A DNA stretch of 64,000 nt from Erwinia sp. 198 (GCF_003937915.1 NZ_RHUM01000009.1:1-64000); one strand, 5' to 3'; counted from the stretch's first letter, positions 30,293 to 38,416 are shown. Numbers and translations are program-made. Notes: a model not told the origin generated them from the letters alone.

Positions 30293-30651
30293 ATGCGTGA
30301 TATTAAGCGGGTTTTAGAACAATGGGCATCTGGTCGCGTCAACGCTTAGAAATGGATTACTCTCCTATAGCCGCTGGTTTTAAAGGGCTGCTGCCTGAGA
30401 ATGCCAGCGGCGTTAGTTGCACGGACAAGGATGCGATGATTGTTGATGCCTGTGTAGGCCGACTGAAACAAAAGCGTCCGGATGAGTACGCACTGCTGGT
30501 GGATCACTACATCAAAGACATTTCAAAGCGGGCACTCGGCAGAAAGCTGAAGCTGTCAGAGGGCATGATCCGGATAAAGTTTCAGATGGCCGAAGGGTTC
30601 ATTGATGGCTGCCCGGCGATGCTGGATGTGCATTTAGAGATGGATAATTAA
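30293..30651 (+). pseudogene. Phage antiterminator Q-family gene, copy 1, frameshifted
   Basis: The start MRDIKRVLEQW is followed by a one-base loss in a GGG run (30322), compared with GGGG in copy 2 at 35596. The frame then resumes as WSRQRLEMDYSPIAAGFKG and ends EMDN. Restored length is 119 residues. The pattern (a Trp near residue 11, an IAAGFKGLLP loop, RLKQKRPDEY and a C-terminal HTH KLKLSEGMIRIKFQ) fits the short antiterminator Q family of lambdoid phages, which allows late transcription through terminators. The break makes this copy inactive unless it is a base-call error. Confidence 0.75.
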
Positions 30652-30695
30652 GCGTAGGATATATGCCCACAAAGTGGGCTATATTCAGGCTAAAT

Positions 30696-31093
30696 CTATG
30701 GAAAGAATTTATCTTTCACTGCCAGAGACGCAGCGAGTACAACTATTAATGCACAACAGATAGAGCTGATGATAGATGAGTAATAGAAGGCAGGCATCCA
30801 TGTAACTAACTCACATTTTCCCTTATCAAAAAAATCATAGGAGTTACTATTCCGTTTTAAGAAAAATATTTTCTTTTTTTCTTTAAATTAAGAAAGAAAT
30901 GTGCAACAGGCATAGCACCAAAGAAGCCTGTCATGCAGTGGAAAGAATAGGGGGCAGGGAAGGAGTTATTTTTCTGAAACTCACCTAAAAGTTGGTAATA
31001 TTTTTTTCTGTTTACACCATAAATGATGATAGAAAGAATAAAACTAACCAGGCATAATGCCATTATAAAGTACCCTGTAAATTTAAGTATCAT
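30696..31093 (-). pseudogene. Predicted immunity membrane protein, copy 1, with a frame break
   Basis: The main frame (31093 to 30857, 78 residues) has two membrane segments and starts immediately after the toxin stop (TAA-ATG). In the -1 frame translation continues from the Lys-rich LKKKRK segment for about 50 residues to a stop at 30696, adding WMPAFYYSS and a third hydrophobic segment. The same C-terminal element (Trp, then Tyr-Tyr) occurs in copy 2 at 35981, also in a shifted frame. Joined, copy 1 is 132 residues and copy 2 131. Thus either the short form is functional or both copies carry an indel at A-runs. As a membrane protein beside a hydrophobic toxin, immunity is inferred. Confidence 0.55.
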
Positions 31094-32104
31094 TTATACG
31101 CCCTGGCGATTAGAGATCGCATCCACACCCCAGTTCATAAACTTGCTTCCAGCATAGCCAGCAGCAACAGAACCTACTGCTGCACAGGCTACCCCCCCAA
31201 TGCCAGCCGTTACAATTCCGACAGCAGCGCATATGCCTACCCCCGCCGATGCTCCAATAGCACCAGCGCCAATATCAGCAGCTGTTGATAATCCAGATTT
31301 TGTGTATTCCCTGAACGCTAATTTTCCGCATTCCCCTTCGCGGCCTTTGGTGCATGCATCAACCACATCATTAGTGGTTCCTGCAAAAGCGAATCCAATG
31401 CCAATATACCCTCCCATCTTGAGAAAACGAGCTGCCTTGGCCGCATTGCCGACATAATAAGAATATCCCGGAATCCCGCTCATCCCAACTGTTGACCACT
31501 CATGCACGATTGAACGGCTGGAGAGGTTTAACGCCCGCTTCATATTGTCATATTGCTGGAATTTCACAGTGTAACGCGCAAGGGATTTTAACATCGGTTT
31601 ATTGACCAGTTCTTTTAACTGACGCAGTAACTGATTGCGCTCAACAAAAAACTGCTGACTGATAAGCGTACCCTGGGTACGAAACTGATTCTGGTAGCTG
31701 GCCTCGATTTTTTTCAGGGTCTGTTCTATGGCATTAAAATATTTTTCTCCGGCGTCTCCGGCAGTACTGAATATCTTGTCTCCGTCTCCGGTCAGTGCGG
31801 CAATTATCCCATAATGTTTTTGCATGAAACTGGCATCGTCACCGCTAACGCCGATAAAGGCCGCATTGGTTTTATTCTTTGCATCTTTGAGCATATTCAG
31901 CATTTGCATCGTCAGCTGAGCAGGCGTGTCCGGATCGGCAACAATCAGAATCTGTCCAGGCTTCAGGTACTGCGTATCGGCATTGAGTTCCATAAACAGG
32001 CTGGCGGCGGGTGATCGAACATCCCTGAAGAGTTCCCGTGCCTGGTAATCCAAATAGCCGGGTCTTTCCACTACACAATATCCGGGGGCTATATTACGCG
32101 CCAT
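31094..32104 (-). CDS. Predicted membrane-active antibacterial toxin, copy 1 (intact)
   Basis: The 336-residue protein begins with a LysM-like segment (YLKPGQILIVADP, about residues 47-60), then a helical region (about 90-200, rich in Lys/Gln). The C-terminal third is of Gly/Ala-rich hydrophobic stretches (GYIGIGFAFAG; GICAAVGIVTAGIGGVACAAVG) typical of pore-forming or membrane-inserting effectors. There is no signal peptide. I recognise the gene type as recurring in enterobacteria but not with a named function. The small membrane gene after it suggests a toxin-immunity pair; delivery by T6SS is a possibility only, with LysM pointing to a peptidoglycan-associated role. Confidence 0.6.
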   Translation of the reverse strand: MARNIAPGYCVVERPGYLDYQARELFRDVRSPAASLFMELNADTQYLKPGQILIVADPDTPAQLTMQMLNMLKDAKNKTNAAFIGVSGDDASFMQKHYGIIAALTGDGDKIFSTAGDAGEKYFNAIEQTLKKIEASYQNQFRTQGTLISQQFFVERNQLLRQLKELVNKPMLKSLARYTVKFQQYDNMKRALNLSSRSIVHEWSTVGMSGIPGYSYYVGNAAKAARFLKMGGYIGIGFAFAGTTNDVVDACTKGREGECGKLAFREYTKSGLSTAADIGAGAIGASAGVGICAAVGIVTAGIGGVACAAVGSVAAGYAGSKFMNWGVDAISNRQGV

Positions 32105-32406
32105 GCATCCTTTCTCCCTTACAATGATTACTACAGCACAGCAGTCCTACCGCCGTAGAAAAGTTTGCACCACTATAAATAATCCTACTGTGTCACGCAA
32201 AAAGTGTTGTAACCGGCTAAGAGCGGTCACTGCGACACGCTGCTTAATCATCGAAACCTCGCCCCGGCGGGGTTTTTTGCTTTCTGGCTTTGAAGGAACA
32301 GGTTGCCTGTTTAGGGGGGTTGATAGCACTGCCCGCCGCTTAAAAGGAACAATGGTCTTTGGCTTGTGAACACAATAAGCCTGTCAAATAAAGGATCGTT
32401 GACTGT
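32105..32406. other. Gap between toxin copy 1 and the methyltransferase fragment
   Basis: It holds a terminator-type hairpin (listed separately) and the likely toxin promoter. No gene is supported. Confidence 0.45.
32254..32279 (+). terminator. Terminator-like repeat, copy 1
   Basis: AACCTCGCC and GGCGGGGTT form a stem with a C-C loop and T6 tail. An almost identical element with the same flank (TTTTTTGCTTTCTGGCTT) is at 35453-35477, so the two mark module borders. Confidence 0.7.
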
Positions 32407-32520
32407 ATGAAAGACGCCATATGTTTACCCAACGTTCAGCTTGTAAACGCCGATTCACTGCAATTTATTAAAACCCTTCCTGACAACGCTGTCGATTTAA
32501 TCGTCACTGATCCCGCGCAA
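32407..32520 (+). pseudogene. 5' fragment of a phage DNA methyltransferase gene
   Basis: The first 37 codons contain LVNADSLQFIKTLPDNAVDL and IVTDP, the start of a D12-class or N6-adenine/cytosine-N4 DNA methyltransferase with the DPPY region lost after the Asp-Pro. The frame then runs into unrelated sequence and is fused to the remains of a Q gene. No enzyme can be made. Confidence 0.7.
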
Positions 32521-32547
32521 AGGCGCACGATTGGGATCGGCAAGGGT

Positions 32548-33218
32548 AAAGCGAGGCGGAATATCTGGCATGGCCGGACGCGTTCCTGATAAAAACAGGC
32601 GTCAGCAAAGATGACAGGGCGCGGGCGACCGCCGCATTGATTGGCTATGCGCACCGGGCTGCACCAAAGCTTGTGATTAAAGCGGCTGGTGGACAGTTGG
32701 ATAAATGCCTGATGGTACTGTCAAAGCTGGCATTTGAAGAGTACTGCCGCTCGGCGGCTACAACCAGCGATTGCCGGGACTGCGGGGGGCAGGGCTACCT
32801 TGTGGAACGGCGGCAGGTGGTCGTATATCCCGGCTATGTCAGTGCGTTTGACGGCGAAGAGAAGATTCCGCCGCGCTATGAACTGTAGGATGTTCGGGAA
32901 AACTGCAGCGTCTGCAAGGGAAAGGGCAAGCTAACGGCGCGCTGCCGCTGTAACGGTACTGGACGGGTACGTGACCTGGCAGAATCAGCGCGGCAGGGCG
33001 TGCCGGTTGATAGGGAATGCGAGCGCTGCTCTGGTAGGGGCTATAAGCGCATGCCAGCCAGTCGAGCATACCGCGCTGTTTCACTGTTACTGCCGAACCT
33101 GCATGAAAGAACATGGAACCGCAACTGGAAGCCGTTTTTTGAAATGTTGGTAACTAAATGCGAGATTGAGGAAAGCCATGCTGATACGCAATTCAGGAAG
33201 GTTACAAAACAAAAATAA
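32548..33218 (+). pseudogene. Zinc-finger antiterminator Q remnant with an internal amber codon
   Basis: In one frame the sequence reads GVSKDDRARATAALIGYAHR, FEEYCRSAATTSDCRDCGGQG, then a TAG at 32886-32888, then CSVCKGKGKL, CRCNGTG, ECERCSGRGYKRMPASRAYR and WKPFFEMLVTKCEIEESHAD to a stop at 33216-33218. The two Cys-rich pairs and the motif order match the DLP12/lambda-type Q proteins with a DnaJ-like zinc finger. The N-terminus is missing, being fused to the methyltransferase fragment. It stays in frame on both sides of the amber codon, so a single substitution broke it. Confidence 0.75.
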
Positions 33219-33308
33219 AAACTAGTTTATAAATGTTTTAATTCAAGCCCGTTATTATTTTTTAGGGCTTGAATTTGACTTTAATAGCATTTGGATAATG
33301 CGAAACAA

Positions 33309-33758
33309 CTATTTGACTTTTACTTTCCCATTGAACTCTGAACCAGCGCCCGATGAAAGTCCAACTACCATCAAATACTTCCCTGATTTTGTAATAGTTT
33401 CATCAACTTTTCTAGTCTCCCCCCAGGCTGGTGCACCTTTGAGTGTGTCACCATGATAGTAATTAGCAGGATCTTCATCTTGCGGATTACCGCTTCCATA
33501 TTTTATGGTGGCACCGGGCTTATAGATAGTTAAAGCTGAATTACCATTATTATCTTTAAGAACGACATGCAGGCGTTGTCCCGATTTCAAGGGTAGAAAC
33601 CAGCATTTTTGCTCGTATCTCAACACGTTACCTTGAAATTTCACTTCCTGTGCTTTGGCAACTTTTAAGTTAGGGATATCGCGGCAGCTAACTTCCGCAT
33701 GCAGTTGTGTTGAAAAAACAACCGCAGCCAACATTGTAAAAACGATTTTTTTAGTCAT
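33309..33758 (-). CDS. Exported protein, candidate immunity for the GH19 enzyme
   Basis: The 149-residue protein begins MTKKIVFTMLAAVVFSTQL with a signal peptide cleaved after about residue 21 (LHA-EV). The mature part is beta-rich (YEQKCWFLPLKSGQRLHVVLKD; KSGKYLMVVGLSSG), resembling the fold of periplasmic binding or inhibitor domains. I do not recognise the family. It is divergent from the GH19 gene with only 18 bases between the two start codons. Since GH19 muramidases act in the periplasm, an exported neighbour is the expected place for an immunity protein. Starts at 33764 or 33821 would add non-signal residues. Confidence 0.6.
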   Translation of the reverse strand: MTKKIVFTMLAAVVFSTQLHAEVSCRDIPNLKVAKAQEVKFQGNVLRYEQKCWFLPLKSGQRLHVVLKDNNGNSALTIYKPGATIKYGSGNPQDEDPANYYHGDTLKGAPAWGETRKVDETITKSGKYLMVVGLSSGAGSEFNGKVKVK

Positions 33759-33776
33759 AAGCATCCGGTATAAAGA

Positions 33777-34337
33777 ATGAAAAAGATAGATTCCAGAGTA
33801 TTGTACGCAATTTCTTATCATTTTCGAGGCGTTAAAGGACGAAATCAGGCTAAGATCATTCAGCTTATGCCACAGTATCTACCGACCGTACTGGCAAAGT
33901 ACCAGATCAATACCTATCTAAGAGTTTGCCACTTCCTTGCGCAACTTTGTAAGGAAAGCAAAGGGTTTTCGTCATTAACTGAACAAGGCATAAATCCAAA
34001 TCATAACGCTTATGAAGGCAATAAGCAGCTTGGGAATACCGAGCGGGGCGATGGTTACTTATACAGGGGAAGAGGATTTATACAAATCACAGGCCGTTAC
34101 AATTACAATAAGGTTGGTGGAAATCTACACAAAGATCTAATACATCATCCTGAGCTTCTGTCAAGCGACATCCTCCTTGCGCTTGAATCGGCAGGTCTTT
34201 TCTGGATTCAGCATGGATTAAACAAGTTGGCAGATAAAGACGATATTGTGTCAATAACACATAGAATTAACGGCGGCGAGAATGGACTACCTGATCGACG
34301 TATCTTTTTAGATCGCATAAAGGCCGCAATGCTTTAA
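33777..34337 (+). CDS. Glycoside hydrolase family 19 endolysin/muramidase-like protein
   Basis: The 186-residue protein without signal peptide carries the GH19 core: first catalytic Glu in LCKESKGF, second Glu in GNTERGDG, the RGRGFIQITGRYNY motif and ITHRINGGENGLPDRR near the end. In bacteria and phages this class cleaves the glycan of peptidoglycan, and it is used as phage endolysin or as a T6SS effector. In this island no holin is adjacent; the divergent neighbour is an exported protein. The effector reading is therefore reasonable but not proven. Confidence 0.8.
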   Translation: MKKIDSRVLYAISYHFRGVKGRNQAKIIQLMPQYLPTVLAKYQINTYLRVCHFLAQLCKESKGFSSLTEQGINPNHNAYEGNKQLGNTERGDGYLYRGRGFIQITGRYNYNKVGGNLHKDLIHHPELLSSDILLALESAGLFWIQHGLNKLADKDDIVSITHRINGGENGLPDRRIFLDRIKAAML

Positions 34338-34450
34338 TATATCATGAAACGGTTCTTTGAAATAAATGTGTAGTTAAATAATATTTAAAATAATAAGTGT
34401 TATATAAAATTAAGTGAAATATACCCCTATGCTTGGCATAGGGGCACTAA

Positions 34451-34888
34451 TCAAAACTCACGCTTAACTATAATATATCCGTTAAACCTCACACTACATT
34501 CATAATCATTGACAAGAGAGGAAACGATGAAAACATCCTCCTTACCCAAATTGTTTTTAAAGTTGAATTTAATGATGAGATTTCTCGCATTATATTCAGT
34601 GTACGTATCAATATAATCCTTAACATATAAATATTCCCCCTTCATCTTTTTATAGCTTTCATTTGCGTAATGATTAGCTAATGCGTGGCTGACTGGTTCA
34701 TTAAAAAGCAATTCAGTTTTAGTTTTATCTTTTTCAATGCTACTTACATCTATTTTCATTAAATTATGCATTTCGTCCATCATTACTATACCCGTACCGG
34801 ATATTGGCGATTTGCAATTGTCATCAATCACCTGTTCTGCGCCAGAGCAGGCACTAAAAATTAACAAACCCATCAGTAAGTATTTCAT
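34451..34888 (-). CDS. Lipoprotein, candidate immunity (Tldi-like) for the Tlde1 gene
   Basis: The 145-residue protein begins MKYLLMGLLIFSAC with a lipobox (IFSAC, Cys14), so the mature protein is anchored in the envelope. The mature part is mostly polar with a C-terminal beta strand (FNGYIIVKREF). Its ATG overlaps the stop of the Tlde1-like gene by 4 bases. In Salmonella, Tlde1 has a periplasmic immunity protein, Tldi1, encoded next to it. The family cannot be confirmed without a search; the context is strong. Confidence 0.65.
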   Translation of the reverse strand: MKYLLMGLLIFSACSGAEQVIDDNCKSPISGTGIVMMDEMHNLMKIDVSSIEKDKTKTELLFNEPVSHALANHYANESYKKMKGEYLYVKDYIDTYTEYNARNLIIKFNFKNNLGKEDVFIVSSLVNDYECSVRFNGYIIVKREF

Positions 34889-35253
34889 TTGACTATGATA
34901 TCCCTGTCTTTACTTTCCCAAATTGTTTTCCGATGCTCCGGAGCCAAAATGATGCAGCCATTTGATGCCGTACCTGGATCTTTTCTGCTGTCACCATGAA
35001 TCAAAAAGTTATCGCGGCCACACATGCTGTTTCCTTTATCGGGTTCCAGACGTAGCGTGAATCGACCCGCTTTTTTATGTGTAAATGGAACGCCTACGAT
35101 CCTGTATTTTCCGCGAGGCAACGGACCTCTATTGCGCAGGCATTCATACTCAGGATTATCCTTGTAACCCGGCGCACCAGCGTAAAGCGCGCTGAACTTA
35201 TACTTGCCATTATGTTTGAAGGTCTTCATCATTACATTGTAAGTCCATGCCAT
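34885..35253 (-). CDS. Tlde1-like (DUF2778) L,D-transpeptidase-type effector
   Basis: The 122-residue protein starts MAWTYN and carries the Tlde1/DUF2778 features: a GPLPRGKYRIVG strand, His in FLIHGDSRKD, and the catalytic Ser-Asn-Gly-Cys-Ile motif about 10 residues later. Salmonella Tlde1 uses this Cys to cleave or exchange D-amino acids in the tetrapeptide and inhibits cell division after T6SS delivery. There is no signal peptide, as expected for a T6SS cargo. The gene is followed by its lipoprotein partner with 4-base overlap. Confidence 0.8.
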   Translation of the reverse strand: MAWTYNVMMKTFKHNGKYKFSALYAGAPGYKDNPEYECLRNRGPLPRGKYRIVGVPFTHKKAGRFTLRLEPDKGNSMCGRDNFLIHGDSRKDPGTASNGCIILAPEHRKTIWESKDRDIIVK

Positions 35254-35452
35254 TGTTACTCTCCTTGTTGTTTAACGAGTGAAGCATTCCATTAGCGCAA
35301 ACAGTTAACCGATTTTACTTGCGCTTTCCAGTGCGCCAAAATAAAAATTAAACACAGCTTAACTAACATCAAGTAAGGGTTGATTTTGCATAAATCTGGA
35401 GTAATATTTCTCCAAAATGGGATTTTTATGCATACGCCACTTACGAATTATG

Positions 35453-35477
35453 AACCTCGCTCCGGCGGGGTTTTTTG
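35453..35477 (+). terminator. Terminator-like repeat, copy 2
   Basis: AACCTCGC and GGCGGGGTT-TTTT repeat the element at 32254-32279 with one base changed (T for C), and the same 3' flank. Confidence 0.7.
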
Positions 35478-35487
35478 CTTTCTGGCT

Positions 35488-35545
35488 TCCACGCCGAGGG
35501 CGTGCTATGCACACAGAAAATTTTGAGAGACGAGGGCGTTTTGTG
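35488..35545 (+). pseudogene. Fragment of the DUF1364 3' end, copy 2
   Basis: The 58 bases before GTGAAG are nearly identical to the end of the first DUF1364 remnant (FHAEGVLCTQKILRDEGVL then stop). Only the last codons remain, joined to the terminator repeat. It shows that a piece with DUF1364 end plus Q was copied. Confidence 0.7.
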
Positions 35546-35595
35546 AAGTTCTCAAATATTGATGGCAAAATTTTTTTGTAGGGGAGGTTGGCATA

Positions 35596-35955
35596 ATGCG
35601 TGATATTAAGCTGTTTTTAGAACAATGGGGCATCTGGTCGTGCCAACGCTTAGAAATGGATTACTCTCCGGTTGCTGCCGGTTTTAAAGGGGGACTGCCT
35701 GATACACGTTCGGACGCATCATGCACAGATTCAGACGCACTCATAGTCGATTCATGTGTAGGAAGACTCAAGCAAAAGCGCCCGGATGAGTACGAACTAC
35801 TGGTGGATCACTACATCAAGGATATTTCAAAACGAGCGGTTGGGAGATGGCTGAAGCTGTCAGAGATCAGGATAAAGTTTCAAATGGCCGAAGGATTGAT
35901 AGAAGGTTGTCTGTCGATGCTGGATGTGAAGCGGGAAATGGACGGCAGCTTTTAA
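35596..35955 (+). CDS. Phage antiterminator Q-family protein, copy 2 (intact)
   Basis: The 119-residue protein is nearly identical in layout to the broken copy 1: MRDIKLFLEQWGIWS, AAGFKGGLPD, RLKQKRPDEYELLVDHYI and HTH-like KLSEIRIKFQMAEGL. It lacks two residues (Gly-Met) at the turn of the HTH region relative to copy 1. It may still bind DNA near a late promoter, but there is no downstream late phage gene, only the convergent toxin-immunity genes. GGGGAGG is upstream of the ATG. Confidence 0.75.
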   Translation: MRDIKLFLEQWGIWSCQRLEMDYSPVAAGFKGGLPDTRSDASCTDSDALIVDSCVGRLKQKRPDEYELLVDHYIKDISKRAVGRWLKLSEIRIKFQMAEGLIEGCLSMLDVKREMDGSF

Positions 35956-35980
35956 CGATGTAAGCCCACATTCTGGGATT

Positions 35981-36375
35981 TTAAAGTTGTGTAATTACCA
36001 TTTTTATCAGGCTCATTACAACAAAAATTGCATACAAAAATAGTGCCGAAACTGACAGGTGATAATAAACATCTATCCACTTAGTGAGATTTGAATCTAT
36101 GTCCCTTATGAAGGTGGAAACAGTAAGGTGATTATTGGGTTGAAAATTATTTTTTTCCTTTTTTAAGTCTTGAAAAAAAATAAGACATCCCAAACGATCC
36201 CCAAAAACCCATCGAGCCGTGAAATTTATAAAGGGGGGGCTCGAATCCGCTATCGTGATACATAGATAACAGAGTATTATATTTTTTTGTGTTTATTGCA
36301 AAAAAATAAACTGTAAAAAAGTAATAAAAAAGGAGCGATGGCAAATCCAATGACAACCTGCGAAAGAATATTCAT
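35981..36375 (-). pseudogene. Predicted immunity membrane protein, copy 2, broken
   Basis: Translation from the ATG at 36373-36375 (MNILSQVVIGFAIAPFLLLF) stops after an A7 run. The next frame continues NTLLSMYHDSGFEPPLYKF to YFFSRLKKGKK, and a third frame continues FQPNNHLTVSTF to a C-terminal membrane segment ending at 35981. Restored length is 131 residues. The three pieces line up with copy 1 (30696-31093). Both breaks fall in A runs. Confidence 0.6.
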
Positions 36376-36376
36376 G

Positions 36377-37190
36377 CTATTTTAACCAAAGGTCCATAAG
36401 ATGATTACTTGCTGAACTTGCAATAGCCCCACCGGCTACTGAACCTACGGCGGCACAGGCTACACCTCCTGCGCCAGCGGTGACAATGCCTACTGCAACG
36501 CAAACGCCAATACCGGCAGATGCACCCAAAGTGCCTCCAGCCATACCAGCAAATGTACCGCTTGCGAATTTACTACATTCTTTAAAGGCTATTCTACTAC
36601 ATTTACCTTCCCGCCCTTTAGTACAGGCATCAACCACATCATTAGTGGTTCCGGCAAAAGAAAATCCAATGCCAATATACCCTCCCATCTTGAGGAAACG
36701 AGCTGCCTTGGCCGCATTGCCGACATAATAAGAATATCCCGGAATCCCACCCAACCCTACGGTTGTCCATTCATGTACAATTGAACGGCTTGACAGGTTT
36801 AAAGCCCGCTTCATATTTCATACTGGCGAAACTTAACCGTATTACGTGCAAGCGATCCTAACAGCGGTTTATTAACCAGATCCTTTAATTGATTTAGTAA
36901 CTGATTGCGCTCAACAAAAAACTGCTGACTGATAAGTGTACCCTGGGTACGAAACTGATTCTGGTAGCTGGCCTCAATTTTTTTCAGGGTCTGTTCTTTG
37001 GCATTAAAATATTTTTCTCCAGCGTCCCCTGCGGTGCTGAAAATTTTGTCTCCGGCACAGGTCAGTGCAGCAATCATTCCGTAGTGTTTTTGCATAAATC
37101 TTGCTTCTGCAGCACTGCTGCCTGTAACAGTGGTATTGGTCTTTTGCCAGCCTGAAAATCAAGATTCCAGGCCTTTCCACCACACAATGT
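36377..37190 (-). pseudogene. Predicted membrane-active toxin, copy 2, truncated and frameshifted
   Basis: Two frames (37095-36811, then 36814-36377) cover residues corresponding to about 93-336 of the intact copy at 31094-32104, joined by a 1-base shift at the Met before KRALNLSSRS. A piece of the N-terminus (segment around 37150-37190, matching the first residues of copy 1) is separated by a deletion of the LysM-like part. The C-terminal hydrophobic segment has diverged (GGTLGASAGIGVCVAVG). It cannot encode a full toxin. Confidence 0.65.
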
Positions 37191-37237
37191 TTGTAACGAG
37201 AAAAGTAAGATAGCGACTTGCCGATCCGTGGCAGGCT

Positions 37238-38266
37238 TCATCTCTCTTGCGCCTTACCGTAAGGCCCGATCCCTACAGACTGCCGGCGGATCAGTTCGCC
37301 TGGCATCAGCGCCAGCGGCTCGACCTGCTCACCATCCAGCATCTTTGCCAGCTGCATCATCGCGCTGGAAACCATCTTTGCAACCGGCACGCGTACGGTC
37401 GTCAGCGCTGGCGTCAAATAGGCGGCGACGGGAATATCATCAAAGCTGAGCAGGGAGACATCGTCCGGCACTTTCAGCCCCACGGCGCGCAGCGCGCAGA
37501 CGGCGCCTATCGCCATATCGTCATTACTGGCGACAATAGCGGAAAACCTGACGTTGCGCCGCAGCAGCTCGCAGGCCGCCAGCCTGCCGCTCTCGTTGGT
37601 CCAGCCGCCTTCCAGCATCAGCGCCTGATGCGGCGTAATTTCATGCCGCTTTAGCGCGGATAAATAGCCGTTCAGTCGGCTGAGACCGGTATGCGATCCC
37701 GCCATGCCTTTGATAAACGCGATGTCCCGATGTCCCTGGCCGATCAGATAATCTACAGCCTGGAACGTATCGTTTTCATGATCGGCGCAGACAGCATAGT
37801 GTGGAAACGTTTTTAAACTGCGGTTCAGGATCAGCATCGGTTTGCTGATCGTCGGGATCAGCGTGTCGATCTCTTCCACGCTCAACGATCTTGGATAAAT
37901 GATTAGGGCATCGCAGCGGCTGTCGATCAAAAAATTGATGGCCTGCCGCTCCTGGTCCGCCGTGTGTTTGCCGTCGGCCAGCACCAGCTGCGACCCCAGC
38001 TGCTCGGTCAGCGTCGCTACCTGATAGAGCAGCTCACTAAAAAAGGGGCCGTTATAAAGGGTATTGGGCACCATCAGGCCAATGCTCTGGCTGCGGTTGG
38101 TCGCCAGGTTACGCGCCAGCAAATTAGGCCGGTAGCCCATTTCCTCCACGGCGCTCATGACCTTGTCCCGCACCGTTTTCGACACGTAGCCACGCCCGGC
38201 CAGCACGCGAGAAACGGTCGCTTTTGAGACGCCAGCACGCCTGGCCACATCCAGCATCGTAATCAT
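37238..38266 (-). CDS. LacI-family repressor of the beta-glucoside operon (AscG-like)
   Basis: The 342-residue protein has the LacI HTH (TMLDVARRAGVSKATVSRVL), the hinge helix (LARNLATNRSQSIGL) and the sugar-binding two-lobe domain. It resembles AscG closely (LLADGKHS-like LVLADGKHTADQERQAI; FDDIPVAAYLTPALTTVRVPV). Its gene is divergent from the PTS operon, so it is the likely local repressor. In E. coli AscG controls ascFB. Two AscG-type operator matches lie in the 285-bp gap. Confidence 0.9.
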   Translation of the reverse strand: MITMLDVARRAGVSKATVSRVLAGRGYVSKTVRDKVMSAVEEMGYRPNLLARNLATNRSQSIGLMVPNTLYNGPFFSELLYQVATLTEQLGSQLVLADGKHTADQERQAINFLIDSRCDALIIYPRSLSVEEIDTLIPTISKPMLILNRSLKTFPHYAVCADHENDTFQAVDYLIGQGHRDIAFIKGMAGSHTGLSRLNGYLSALKRHEITPHQALMLEGGWTNESGRLAACELLRRNVRFSAIVASNDDMAIGAVCALRAVGLKVPDDVSLLSFDDIPVAAYLTPALTTVRVPVAKMVSSAMMQLAKMLDGEQVEPLALMPGELIRRQSVGIGPYGKAQER

Positions 38267-38402
38267 GGAGAGTTTCCTTTCTTTATCGGCCGCTTATTGT
38301 AACCAAAAACGTAGCGGTTAAAACCCGCATTTTTTTCACCACGCCAGCAAAGATTTAAGGATGTACGGTAAATATATTCAGGTGCGGCATAAACAAATAA
38401 TC

Positions 38403-38416
38403 TGTAACCGGTCTCA
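38403..38416. promoter_or_regulatory. Candidate LacI/AscG operator O1
   Basis: TGTAACCGGTCTCA is close to the palindromic TGAAACCGGTTTCA consensus recognised by AscG-type repressors. Confidence 0.6.

Noticed and set aside
30696-31093. Programmed ribosomal frameshift in the immunity gene
   Set aside because: Copy 1 and copy 2 need shifts in opposite directions and copy 1 has no in-frame A-AAA-AAG heptamer, so indels are the simpler explanation; kept only as a question.
37100-37240. attR site of the icd island
   Set aside because: I looked for a repeat of the icd 3' end at the right border and did not find one, so the border is not defined.
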